Shown here: piece after piece, positions 9,200 through 17,392 of the stretch
Position numbering within the stretch: position 1 is the first letter of the stretch
How the letters are laid out: each line of letters starts with the position of its first letter
Source: Enterovirga aerilata
GTDB lineage: Bacteria > Pseudomonadota > Alphaproteobacteria > Rhizobiales > Beijerinckiaceae
Length of the DNA stretch: 64,000 bases
Assembly (NCBI RefSeq): GCF_013044135.1
Contig: NZ_JABEPP010000005.1
Location: forward strand, 175,001-239,000
Direction: 5' to 3'
Made by a program: the position numbers and the translations under genes
Notes under the pieces: generated by a model
Databases searched by the model: none
What the model saw: only the letters and a program-made list of their open reading frames with translations
What the model was told of the DNA's origin: nothing

Positions 9200-9540
9200 T
9201 CAGGGCGGCGCGGGTTCGGGCTCCTCCGGCGGCACGTCGGGCGGAGGTGGCGCGAGCGCACGCGTCAGCTGCGGTGCATTGAGCGTCTCGATAGGCCGGA
9301 AGCTCGAACCGTCCACCTGCCCCGGCACGCGGATGCAGCCGACGCAGATGAAGCGGAAGCGATCCCGCCGCGCGAGCTTCTGATCCAGCGTCTCCTCTCC
9401 CCGGTTGCCGGATTCGGCCCCCGACGGCCCGACCGTGAACCGGAGCGGCTGCTCCTCATCCGCCCGGAGCGCGCCAGCGCCCAGCCCAGGCAGGAGGGCC
9501 AGAGCGGCCGCGAATGATCTGATCGGTCGAGGCAGAATCG
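9200..9540 (-). pseudogene. Small exported protein gene with an apparent frameshift
   Basis: On the minus strand a signal-peptide-like segment (RSFAAALALLPGLG) runs in one frame at about 9525-9484. The mature-protein-like sequence begins at ALRADEEQPLRF in a second frame and continues through RFRFICVGCIRVPG to a proline-rich end and a stop at 9200. Removing one base from the run of four C at 9480-9483 (plus strand) would join the two into one protein of about 110 residues. No ATG, GTG or TTG precedes the signal segment, although GAAGGGA lies in front of it. Either a decaying gene or a sequencing error; the family is unknown to me. Confidence 0.4.
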
Positions 9541-9598
9541 ACGTCCCTTCGCGTCGGTAAAGTAACCCCGAAGAGCCGCTCGGCCAAACGACCTCCGC

Positions 9599-10471
9599 TC
9601 AGCTGCGGTTGAGGACGGGCCCCGTCTCCACCGGACGGTCCGGGTCCGCGGTCCATTCGGACATCGAGCCGTCGTAGAGCTTCACGTCCCGCCGGCCGAG
9701 CACCTCGGCCAGGACGAACCAGTCGGTCGAGGCGGCTTGGCCCGTGTTGCAGAAGGTGACGACGGGGCCCGGCCCTGCCGGCGCAAACAGGCCTTCCAGC
9801 TCCGCCCTCTCCTTCAATCCATGACGTGCGCTGTCATAGGCCTGCGCTCCTTCGATGTTGATGGAGCCGGGAAGCCGTCCAGGCCGCGCGGCCTGCGGCG
9901 ATTTCTCCTCGCCGGTGAAGGACTTCGGGCCGCGCGCATCGACGAGGAGCGCACCTCCCTCCCTGACCGCGCGCTCCACTTCGGCGAGCGTCGCCCTCAC
10001 GGAGGGGTGGATCGTGACCGGATAGGTGGTCGGCTGCGGCTCCGTCGGCTCGATCGAGACAGGCTTGCCCGAACTCGCCCAGCCCTCCCAGCCGCCATCC
10101 AGCATCGAGAGGCGGCGATGGCCGGCGGCCCGGAAGGTCCAGAAGATGCGTGCCGCCACCGAGAAGTCGCCGGACGACATGCCGGCCGGCACGATCACGA
10201 CATGGCTGTCCGGCTTGATGCCGAGCCTGCCGAACAGGGCCGACAGGCGTTCCGGATCGGGCAGCAGGCCGGCGGCCGCGCCTTTCTGCTGCCGCCATCC
10301 GTCCGCCACGTAATCGGAGTGGATCGCGCCCGGGATGTGCCCGGCATCGAAAGCCTGCCGGCCCCCACCATAGCCGGCCGAGCGGATATCGAGCACGACG
10401 AGGCCCGGCACGCCGAGCCGCTCGGCGAGTTCGTCGGGGGAGATCAGGGCCGGGGCGGTCTCGGTCGGCAT
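9599..10471 (-). CDS. sseA: Thiosulfate/3-mercaptopyruvate sulfurtransferase (two rhodanese domains)
   Basis: Tandem rhodanese protein of 290 residues that moves sulfur from 3-mercaptopyruvate or thiosulfate to an acceptor. The N-terminal inactive rhodanese domain covers about residues 10-135 and the catalytic one 160-285. The catalytic cysteine is C241 in the loop CNTGQAA, which differs from the CGSGVTA loop of classic mercaptopyruvate sulfurtransferases, so the preferred donor is uncertain. The ATG at 10471 fits the family start; the frame extends 12 codons upstream without family-like sequence. Confidence 0.88.
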   Translation of the reverse strand: MPTETAPALISPDELAERLGVPGLVVLDIRSAGYGGGRQAFDAGHIPGAIHSDYVADGWRQQKGAAAGLLPDPERLSALFGRLGIKPDSHVVIVPAGMSSGDFSVAARIFWTFRAAGHRRLSMLDGGWEGWASSGKPVSIEPTEPQPTTYPVTIHPSVRATLAEVERAVREGGALLVDARGPKSFTGEEKSPQAARPGRLPGSINIEGAQAYDSARHGLKERAELEGLFAPAGPGPVVTFCNTGQAASTDWFVLAEVLGRRDVKLYDGSMSEWTADPDRPVETGPVLNRS

Positions 10472-10834
10472 CGGGCGTTCCTCGTTCTGCCCGCAGCCAT
10501 GCCGCACCCGCCGCGCTCCGGCAACGGCCCTCGCACGACGCGCCCTGGTTGCCGAGCCGGCACGCGCGCCTTAACGCCTCCCGCAAGCTTTTCCGGGAGT
10601 ACGCCTTGGACACAAGCTGGATGCGCTCGCGCCGCGGCGCGATGCGGCTGTTCGGAGCCGTCGCGCTCCTCGGGCTGGCGGGCAGCAGCGGCACGGCCCT
10701 GTCCTAGGCGGAGCGGAAGCTGCTCGCCTGGCGCTAGAAACCGTACAGCGACGGAACAGTCCCTCGCATCCTGCCGTTGCGCAACATATTTCATTGTGCG
10801 GCGCAGCATGACAGCTGTGCAGGAGATTCGAACG
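10472..10834. other. Intergenic region with a short signal-peptide-like remnant
   Basis: A 363-bp gap between sseA and the esterase gene, which diverge. On the plus strand the ATG at 10621 opens a 28-codon frame with a hydrophobic stretch (LFGAVALLGLAG) that ends in TAG at 10707. The same frame then continues AERKLLAWR to another TAG at 10735. This looks like the first part of a secreted-protein gene cut by stop codons, but it is too short to identify. The rest near 10777-10809 is promoter-like and carries inverted repeats described separately. Confidence 0.3.
10777..10809 (+). promoter_or_regulatory. Possible PhaR/phasin-type operator upstream of the esterase gene
   Basis: The palindrome TTGCGCAA (10777-10784) is followed by TTGTGCGGCGCAGCAT (10794-10809), a TGC/GCA repeat of the kind seen in promoters of phasin and other PHB genes that bind PhaR in alphaproteobacteria. 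It lies 26 bp upstream of the start of a PHB-depolymerase-family gene. The consensus is from memory and the match is partial, so this is only a candidate. Confidence 0.3.
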
Positions 10835-12055
10835 ATGCGCGGACTAGCCTCGAACCTGTCCCGGCTCGCCCAAGGCCGGAACCTCATGGAGGACCTTCTG
10901 CGCAGGGTGGATACGTCCCCTACGCCTGGCCCGGCCCAACCGCGAACGGCTTTGACGAGGGTGGCCTCGTTCGGGACCAATCCAGGCAATCTCGGCATGC
11001 TCACCTACGTGCCGGACCAGCTCGCGCCGTCGCCGGCGCTCGTCGTCGTCCTCCACGGGTGCACGCAGAGTCCGGCCGCCTATAACGACGGAGCGGGCTG
11101 GTCGGACCTCGCGGACCGGCACGGCTTCGTCCTGCTCTTCCCGGAACAGACGAAGGCAAACAACCCGAAGGCTTGTTTCAGCTGGTTCCTGCCGCACGAC
11201 ACGGCGCGGGGCTCGGGTGAGGCGGAATCGATCCGTCAGATGATCGAGGCAGCCGCCGCCGAGCACGGCATCGACCGCTCACGCATCTTCGTCACGGGGC
11301 TTTCCGCGGGCGGCGCGATGGCCGCCGCGATGCTCGCCACGCATCCCGAGCTGTTTTCCGCCGGCGCGATCATCGCGGGTCTGCCTTACGGCGCAGCCGG
11401 CAATGTCCAGGAAGCGTTGAACGCGATGTTCCAGGGCCAGAACCGGCCGGCCTCCGAATGGGGTGACCTCGTCCGCTCGGCCTCCCCGCATCGGGGGGCC
11501 TGGCCTCGAATTTCGATCTGGCACGGAGCGGCCGACCAGGTGGTCAAGCCCGGCAACGCGGCGGAACTCGTGAAGCAATGGACGAACGTTCACGGACTGC
11601 CCATCACGCCGGACGAGCGCAGCTTCTTCGCAGGGAATTCGCGCGAGGTCTGGCACGACGCGTCCGGGGCGGAGGTGATCGAGTCCTTCGACATTGCCGG
11701 CATGGGGCATGGCACCCCGCTCGCAGTCGGCGAAGGCGACATGGAGGGAGGCGCGGCCGGCGCCTTCATGCTGGATGTCGGCATTTCGTCCACCCATCAC
11801 ATCGCCGGCTTCTTCGGCCTGACCGAGGAGGCCGCCGGCCACACGGCGATCCGGAGCAAGCCCACGATCCGGGCACAGGTCGCATCGTCGGGCCGGGAGG
11901 CTCTGGACGGCGAAATCCTGCCGCCTCGCCGAGAGACGAGGCAGGAGGGAGGCCACTTCGACCCCGAGACGTTCGGCGTGCCTGCCTCGCTTCCGCCTCA
12001 GGTGCTGCGGGTCATTCAGAACGCCTTCCAAGCCGCCGGGCTCGTGAAGCGCTGA
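10835..12055 (+). CDS. PHB depolymerase family esterase
   Basis: Alpha/beta hydrolase of 406 residues in the esterase_phb family. The oxyanion motif VVLHGCTQSP is at 71-80, the nucleophile S157 sits in GLSAGGAM, and the catalytic aspartate/histidine region is SIWHGAADQVV and GHGTPL. No signal peptide is seen, so it is probably cytoplasmic, acting on PHB oligomers or other esters. The ATG at 10835 has AGGAG 8-9 nt upstream, better than the in-frame ATG at 10808. The last 44 bp overlap the convergent epmB gene. Confidence 0.85.
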   Translation: MRGLASNLSRLAQGRNLMEDLLRRVDTSPTPGPAQPRTALTRVASFGTNPGNLGMLTYVPDQLAPSPALVVVLHGCTQSPAAYNDGAGWSDLADRHGFVLLFPEQTKANNPKACFSWFLPHDTARGSGEAESIRQMIEAAAAEHGIDRSRIFVTGLSAGGAMAAAMLATHPELFSAGAIIAGLPYGAAGNVQEALNAMFQGQNRPASEWGDLVRSASPHRGAWPRISIWHGAADQVVKPGNAAELVKQWTNVHGLPITPDERSFFAGNSREVWHDASGAEVIESFDIAGMGHGTPLAVGEGDMEGGAAGAFMLDVGISSTHHIAGFFGLTEEAAGHTAIRSKPTIRAQVASSGREALDGEILPPRRETRQEGGHFDPETFGVPASLPPQVLRVIQNAFQAAGLVKR

Positions 12056-13103
12056 GCGGCGCGCCGCCATCGCGATAGCGGTGCCGGCCTCCCTGCCAGT
12101 CCTCGACCAGGATGGCGTCGTCCTCCTCGGCAAGGTAGTTCGGGCCGAGGGGCGACTTCCCGAACCCTCCCGGAATGTCGAGCACATAGGTCGGCTGCGC
12201 GAGGCCCGAGACCCGGCCGCGCATCGCGCGCATCAGCTCCTGGCCCTCCGCAATGCCCGTACGCAGATGCGACGTGCCCGGCGCGAGGTCGCCGTGATGC
12301 AGGTAATAGGGCTTGATCCGGGCCTCGACGAACGCGCGCAGGAGCGCCTCGAGCGAGGCCGGATCGTCGTTGACGCCGCGCAGCAGCACCGACTGGCTCA
12401 GCATCGGGATACCGGCATCGACGATCCGGGCGCAGGCCGCGCGGGCCGTTGGTGTCAGCTCGCGCGCGTGATTGGCGTGCAGCACGAGCCAGGTCGCCTT
12501 GCCGGCCGCCTTCAGCGCCCCGACCAGCCCAGGCGTGATCCGGCCGGGATCGGCGACCGGCAGCCGGGTGTGGATGCGCAAGACCCGCACGTGCTCGATC
12601 CCGGCGAGCGCCGCGACAAGCTCGCCGAGCCGCCGCGGCGACAGGACGAGCGGATCGCCGCCGGACATGACCACCTCCCAGATCGTCGGCCGCCCCCGGA
12701 TGTAGTCCAGCGCGCGCTCCAGGTCTTCCGGCGAGAGCGCCTCGGCCTTGCCCGGCCCGACCATCTCGCGCCGGAAGCAGAAGCGGCAATACACGGCGCA
12801 GACATGGACCGGTTTCAGCAGGACCCGGTCCGGATAGCGGTGGACGATTCCCTCCACCGGCGAATGCGCCTCGTCCCCGATCGGATCCGCGAGCTCCTCC
12901 GGGCGGGAAGCGAGTTCCTCGGCCGAGGGCACGAACTGCCGCGCGATCGGATCGGCGGGATCGGAAGGCTCGATCAGCTCGGCCAGCGCGGGCGTGATCT
13001 GGACGGCGTAGCGCGCCGCGACGGCCTCGAGCCGGGCGAGGTCTTCCGGTGCGGCGAGTCCCGCCTCGACGAGGTCGCCCGGCCGGCGGAGGGTACGGTT
13101 CAT
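12012..13103 (-). CDS. epmB: EF-P-(R)-beta-lysine synthesis enzyme (lysine 2,3-aminomutase family)
   Basis: Radical SAM, PLP-dependent aminomutase of 363 residues that makes (R)-beta-lysine for elongation factor P. The 4Fe-4S motif CxxxCxxC is at C102, C106 and C109 (CAVYCRFC). The short length, without the C-terminal extension of clostridial lysine aminomutase, fits EpmB. It follows epmA with a 4-bp overlap (13100-13103), and efp lies divergent next to epmA, so the role in EF-P modification is well supported. The 3' end overlaps the convergent esterase gene by 44 bp. Confidence 0.92.
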   Translation of the reverse strand: MNRTLRRPGDLVEAGLAAPEDLARLEAVAARYAVQITPALAELIEPSDPADPIARQFVPSAEELASRPEELADPIGDEAHSPVEGIVHRYPDRVLLKPVHVCAVYCRFCFRREMVGPGKAEALSPEDLERALDYIRGRPTIWEVVMSGGDPLVLSPRRLGELVAALAGIEHVRVLRIHTRLPVADPGRITPGLVGALKAAGKATWLVLHANHARELTPTARAACARIVDAGIPMLSQSVLLRGVNDDPASLEALLRAFVEARIKPYYLHHGDLAPGTSHLRTGIAEGQELMRAMRGRVSGLAQPTYVLDIPGGFGKSPLGPNYLAEEDDAILVEDWQGGRHRYRDGGAPLSASRARRLGRRSE

Positions 13104-14170
13104 CGTGGCCCGATGTCAGCTTCTGCGACCGGCGTCCAGATCACGTCCTCGATCCGCTCCGCTCCGGTCGCCAGCACGACGAGACGGTCGAGCCCGAGCG
13201 CCACGCCGGAGGCCGGCGGCATCTCGGCGAGTGCGGCGAGGAAGTCCCCGTCCACCGGGTAGCGTTCGCCATAGATGCGTGCCTTCTCGTCCATCTCGGC
13301 CGCGAAGCGGCGGCGCTGCTCGGCGGGATCGGTCAGTTCGCCGAACCCGTTCGCGAGTTCGACCCCGCAGGCATAGAGCTCGAAGCGCTCCGCCACGCGG
13401 GGATCGTCTGCGGCCGGCCGAGCCAGCGCGGCTTCGGCGACGGGATAGCGGTCGAGCAAGGTTGGCCTCCCCTCGCCGAGCCGCGGCTCGACCTTCTCGA
13501 CGAGGACGCGGCTGAACATGTCGGACCAGGTATCGTCCTCCGCGATGCGTATCCCGGCAGCCCGGCAGGCGCCTGCCAAAGCGTCGCGGTCCGTCTCCCG
13601 CGCCCCGACCGTCGCCAGGAGGTCGATCCCGGCAAGGTCGCGGAACGCGTCCGCGACGCTCACCCGTTCGGGCCAGACCGTCAGGTCGCAGCTACGGCCG
13701 CGGAACACCGCAACGGCTCGGCCGGTCGTCTCGGCCCCGAGCCGCACGAGCTCGGCCGCATCCTGCATGACGAGATCGTAGGCCTCGTTTGTCCGATACC
13801 ATTCGAGCATCGTGAACTCGGGGTGGTGCAGCGCGCCGCGCTCGCGGTTCCGGAAGACATGGCCGAGCGAGACGATCCGCTCCTCGCCGGCCGCGAGCAG
13901 CTTCTTCATCGCAAATTCGGGTGACGTGTGGAGATACAGAGGGTGTCGCTCGCCCGCCGTGCTCGCCGCCTCGGTGGCGAAGGCATGAAGATGCGCCTCG
14001 TTGCCCGGCGAAACCTGCAGGGCGGCCGCATCCACCTCCACGAAGCCCCGCGCCGCGAACCAGCGCCGGACCGCGGCGACGATGCGGTTCCGCGCGATAA
14101 GGAAGGGGCGGCGGCGCAGATGCCGGTCCCGCGCCCACCAGGCGCCCCGGCCCGTTGCGGCTTCCCTCAT
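13100..14170 (-). CDS. epmA: EF-P lysine ligase (GenX/PoxA, truncated lysyl-tRNA synthetase paralogue)
   Basis: Class II aminoacyl-tRNA synthetase-like enzyme of 356 residues, without the anticodon-binding domain, that attaches beta-lysine to the conserved lysine of EF-P. Motif 2 appears in [21 protein letters not shown] and motif 3 in [10 protein letters not shown] near the C-terminus. It is divergent from efp (105 bp between starts) and overlaps the start of epmB by 4 bp, forming an epmA-epmB operon. The start at 14170 gives an N-terminus somewhat longer than E. coli EpmA. Confidence 0.93.
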   Translation of the reverse strand: MREAATGRGAWWARDRHLRRRPFLIARNRIVAAVRRWFAARGFVEVDAAALQVSPGNEAHLHAFATEAASTAGERHPLYLHTSPEFAMKKLLAAGEERIVSLGHVFRNRERGALHHPEFTMLEWYRTNEAYDLVMQDAAELVRLGAETTGRAVAVFRGRSCDLTVWPERVSVADAFRDLAGIDLLATVGARETDRDALAGACRAAGIRIAEDDTWSDMFSRVLVEKVEPRLGEGRPTLLDRYPVAEAALARPAADDPRVAERFELYACGVELANGFGELTDPAEQRRRFAAEMDEKARIYGERYPVDGDFLAALAEMPPASGVALGLDRLVVLATGAERIEDVIWTPVAEADIGPR

Positions 14171-14275
14171 GCCGGCCCGGTCACTGGCGAAGGCGGGAGA
14201 TATCGGCTAACGGGCGCCCAACCGTTCTCCGCAAGCCCGTCCGGCCGCGCCGCTCACACAGCAAGGATCAGTCCC

Positions 14276-14842
14276 GTGAAGGTCATCGCCTCGTCCCTCC
14301 GGAAGGGCAACGTCGTCGAGGTCGACGGCAAGCTCTACGTCATCGTGACGGCCGAGAACATCCACCCCGGCAAAGGCACCCCCGTCACCCAGCTCGACAT
14401 GCGCCGCATCTCGGACGGCGTGAAGGTCTCCGAGCGCTACCGCACCACCGAGCAGGTCGAGCGCGCCTTCGTTGAGGACCGCGAACATACCTTCCTCTAC
14501 CATGATGCCGAGGGCTACCACTTCATGAATCCGGAGACCTACGACCAGGTCGCGGTTCCGGAGGACATCGTCGGCGACCAGGCTCCCTACCTGCAGGAGG
14601 GGATGGCCGTGATGCTCTCCCTCCATAACGGAACGCCGATTGCAATCGAGCTGCCGCAGCGCGTGACGCTCGAGATCGTGGAGACCGAGCCGACCGTGAA
14701 GGGGCAGACGGCATCCTCCTCCTACAAGCCGGCCCTGCTCTCGAACGGCGTGCGCACCATGGTCCCGCCGCATATCTCGGCGGGGACGCGGGTCGTCATC
14801 ATGACGGCGGACGGCTCCTACGTCGAACGCGCCAAGGACTGA
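14276..14842 (+). CDS. efp: Elongation factor P
   Basis: Translation factor of 188 residues that relieves ribosome stalling at polyproline. The loop HPGKG places the modified lysine at K33, the site for beta-lysylation by EpmA/EpmB encoded divergently next door. The KOW-like N-domain (1-65) and the two OB domains are full length, ending in [18 protein letters not shown]. The start is GTG at 14276 with AAGGA upstream; the reading frame upstream is antisense to epmA and not used. Confidence 0.96.
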   Translation: MKVIASSLRKGNVVEVDGKLYVIVTAENIHPGKGTPVTQLDMRRISDGVKVSERYRTTEQVERAFVEDREHTFLYHDAEGYHFMNPETYDQVAVPEDIVGDQAPYLQEGMAVMLSLHNGTPIAIELPQRVTLEIVETEPTVKGQTASSSYKPALLSNGVRTMVPPHISAGTRVVIMTADGSYVERAKD

Positions 14843-14861
14843 GCCGAACCGGGCGCGAGGC

Positions 14862-16034
14862 GTGGTTCCGCTCAACCCGCTGGTTGCAGGCGTCGCGCCG
14901 CCGCCCATCCCGGAAGCTCGCGCCTGGGCCGCTCGGTATGACGGCCGGCACGGGCCGCTGATCGATCTGACCCAGGCGGTGCCCGGCTATCCGGCCCATC
15001 CGGATCTCGTGCGGAAGCTGGCCGAAGCCGCCGGGCAGCCGGAGAGCTTCGGCTATGGCGAGATCACCGGGGACCTCGCGCTGCGCGAGGCCTACGCGGC
15101 CGACCTGAGCGGACTGTATGGCGGCGACGTCCGCCCCGAAGAGGTCGCGATCACGACCGGAGCCAATATGGGCTCCTTTGCGGCGACCATGCTGCTCGCG
15201 AAGCCCGGCGAGGCCGTGATGCTGCCCGTCCCCTGGTACTTCAACCACCAGATGAACGCCGCGATGCTCGGCATCGAGGTCGTGCCCCTGCCCTGCCAGG
15301 CGGAGGACGGCTTCGTGCCCGACCCGGATGCGGCGGAGAAGCTGCTGACCGATCGCGTGAAGGCGGTCCTGCTCGTCACGCCGAACAACCCGACCGGAGC
15401 GGTCTATCCGCCCGAGACGATCGCCCGCTTCGCCGGGCTCTGTCGCGAGCGGGGCATCACCCTCGTGCTCGACGAGACCTATCGCGACTTCCGGCCAGGC
15501 GATCTCGACCGCCCGCACGCGCTTTTCGCCGATCCTTCCTGGCGCGATCACCTGGTCCAGCTCTATTCCTTCTCGAAGAGCTATTGCGTGCCGGGCTACC
15601 GGCTCGGCGCGGTCGTGGCCTCGAGCGCCATGCTGGGCCAGCTCACCAAGATCCTCGATTGCGTGCAGATCTGCGCCGCGCGGGCGGGCCAGGCGGGGCT
15701 CGCCTGGGCGATTCCGGCGCTGCGGGAGTGGCGCGAGGGCAACCGCACCCTGATGAACGAGCGCGGCGCTGCGGCGCAGGCGGCCTTCGCGGCGCTCCCG
15801 GACTGGGAGATGTCGAGCCGCGGCGCCTATTTCGCCTATGTGCGGCACCCGTATCGGGGCCGGTCCGCCATGGCCGTCGCCGAGGCGCTTGCGACGGAGC
15901 GGGGAGTCATCGCCCTGCCCGGCTCCGCCTTCGGGCCGGGCCAGGACGCCTATCTTCGCCTCGCCTTCGCCAATGTGGAGGCGGAGCGGATCGCCGAGGT
16001 GGCAGGCCGGCTGAGAGATCCGCTCGCATTGTGA
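14862..16034 (+). CDS. PLP-dependent class I/II aminotransferase
   Basis: Fold type I aminotransferase of 390 residues. TPNNPTGAVYP (173-183) and the PLP lysine K239 in SFSKSY are clear. The family is close to aspartate-type or uncharacterised aminotransferases and the substrate cannot be read from the sequence. The GTG start at 14862 lies 19 bp after efp with only a weak SD, so it may be cotranscribed. A perfect hairpin follows the stop codon. Confidence 0.87.
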   Translation: MVPLNPLVAGVAPPPIPEARAWAARYDGRHGPLIDLTQAVPGYPAHPDLVRKLAEAAGQPESFGYGEITGDLALREAYAADLSGLYGGDVRPEEVAITTGANMGSFAATMLLAKPGEAVMLPVPWYFNHQMNAAMLGIEVVPLPCQAEDGFVPDPDAAEKLLTDRVKAVLLVTPNNPTGAVYPPETIARFAGLCRERGITLVLDETYRDFRPGDLDRPHALFADPSWRDHLVQLYSFSKSYCVPGYRLGAVVASSAMLGQLTKILDCVQICAARAGQAGLAWAIPALREWREGNRTLMNERGAAAQAAFAALPDWEMSSRGAYFAYVRHPYRGRSAMAVAEALATERGVIALPGSAFGPGQDAYLRLAFANVEAERIAEVAGRLRDPLAL

Positions 16035-16038
16035 GAAG

Positions 16039-16060
16039 GCGCCGGACGGAAGTCCGGCGC
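16039..16060. terminator. Hairpin between convergent genes
   Basis: Perfect 9-bp inverted repeat GCGCCGGAC with loop GGAA and its complement, located between the aminotransferase stop (16034) and the convergent solute-binding protein gene (16070). There is no T-run on either strand, so it may act as a weak bidirectional terminator or an mRNA 3' stabiliser. Confidence 0.55.
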
Positions 16061-16069
16061 TCTCCCGCC

Positions 16070-17284
16070 CTACCAGCTCACGTTGCAGCCGCTTTCGGCG
16101 AGGCTCGCAAAAGCCTGGTCGCCTTTGATCGTGGCGAGGTGCTTGTAATAGTCCCAGGGCCCCTTGGACTCGGCCGGCGACTTCACCTGGAACAGGTACA
16201 TGTCGTGCACCATGCGGCCGTTCGGCAGCACCTTGCCGCCCTTGGCGAAGAAGTCGTCGACCGGCAACTCGCGCAGCTTCTTGGCGACGGCGTCCGTATC
16301 GTCCGTTCCCGCCGCCTTGATCGCCTTGAGGTACTGCAGGACGCTCGAATAGGTGCCGGCATGGACCATGTTGGGCATACGGCCGGTCCTCGCCATGAAG
16401 CGCTTGGCGAACTCGCGGTTCTGGTCGTCCAGATCCCAGTAGAAGCCTTCGGTAAGGACGAGGCCCTGCGCCGCCTGGAGGCCGAGACCGTGCACCTCGG
16501 CCAGCGTGAAGAGCAACGCCGCAAGTCGCTGGCCGCCCTGAACGATGCCGAACTCCGCCGCCGCCTTGATGGAGTTGTTGGTGTCCAGGCCGGCATTGGC
16601 GAGGCCGACGATCTTCGCCTTCGAGGCCTGGGCCTGGAGAAGGAAGGAGGAGAAGTCGTTGGTGGAGAGCGGGTGGCGCACGGCGCCGAGCACCTTTCCG
16701 CCCTTCGACTGCACGTATTTGGATACGTCCGCCTCGAGCGCATGGCCGAAGGCGTAGTCCGCGGTCAGGAAGAACCAGGTGTCGCCGCCGGTCTCGACGA
16801 GCGAACCGCCGGTGCCGACCGCAAGAGAGCGCGTGTCGTAGGCCCAATGGAATCCATAGGGCGTGCAGGCCTTGCCCGTCAGGTCCGACGTCGCGGCCCC
16901 GTTCGTCATGGTGATTTTCTTCTTGTCCCTCGACAGCTGCTGCACGGCAAGCGCGACCGAAGAGGCGGTCAGCTCCATGATCGCGTCGACCTTGTCGTTG
17001 TCGTACCAGCCGCGCGCGATGGTGGAGGCGACGTCCGGCTTGTTCTGGTGGTCGGCGGAGACGATCTCGATGGGCTTGTCGAGCACCTTGCCGCCGAAAT
17101 CCTCGACCGCCATGCGGGCGGCCTCGACGGACCACTTGCCGCCGAAATCCGCATAGACGCCGGACTGGTCGTTCAGGATGCCGATGCGGACGGCGTTGTC
17201 GGAGACCTGGCCCTGCTGAGCCTGGGCGAGTGCAGGCGCTACGGCCAGCGCGGCGCCGGCGAGAATCCTGGCGAAGTGTTTCAC
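16070..17284 (-). CDS. ABC transporter substrate-binding protein (branched-chain amino acid/urea type)
   Basis: Periplasmic solute-binding protein of 404 residues of the LivJ/Peripla_BP_6 family. A signal peptide (KHFARILAGAALAVAPALAQAQ) is followed by VRIGILNDQSGVYADFGG, the typical first strand with the D-Q-S-G ligand loop. The GTG at 17284 has GGAAGAGGAA just upstream and gives a clean signal peptide. No permease or ATPase genes lie next to it, so it is an orphan receptor; the ligand could be an amino acid, amide or aromatic acid. Confidence 0.9.
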   Translation of the reverse strand: MKHFARILAGAALAVAPALAQAQQGQVSDNAVRIGILNDQSGVYADFGGKWSVEAARMAVEDFGGKVLDKPIEIVSADHQNKPDVASTIARGWYDNDKVDAIMELTASSVALAVQQLSRDKKKITMTNGAATSDLTGKACTPYGFHWAYDTRSLAVGTGGSLVETGGDTWFFLTADYAFGHALEADVSKYVQSKGGKVLGAVRHPLSTNDFSSFLLQAQASKAKIVGLANAGLDTNNSIKAAAEFGIVQGGQRLAALLFTLAEVHGLGLQAAQGLVLTEGFYWDLDDQNREFAKRFMARTGRMPNMVHAGTYSSVLQYLKAIKAAGTDDTDAVAKKLRELPVDDFFAKGGKVLPNGRMVHDMYLFQVKSPAESKGPWDYYKHLATIKGDQAFASLAESGCNVSW

Positions 17285-17392
17285 GAGCGTTCCTCTTCCG
17301 TTGCTTGTGCGTCGGGACAGACGCTCGCCCGCCCCGCAAGTCAAGGAGTGGGGAGCGGGTGCTCGACGAAGGTCTTAAGCGCCTGGTCGTCC

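Noticed and set aside
10621-10735. A short ORF with a signal-like N-terminus between sseA and the esterase
   Set aside because: It has two in-frame stops and only 28 codons before the first. I listed the region as intergenic with a possible remnant and made no gene call.
16039-16060. Perfect palindrome as a phage attachment or transposon end
   Set aside because: It sits between two convergent genes where terminators are expected, with no direct repeat or integrase nearby.
14799-17339. A very long (846 codons) open frame on the minus strand
   Set aside because: It runs antisense through efp, the aminotransferase and the real solute-binding protein in another frame, and its product is an R/G/A-rich low-complexity sequence. 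High G+C makes such shadows common.
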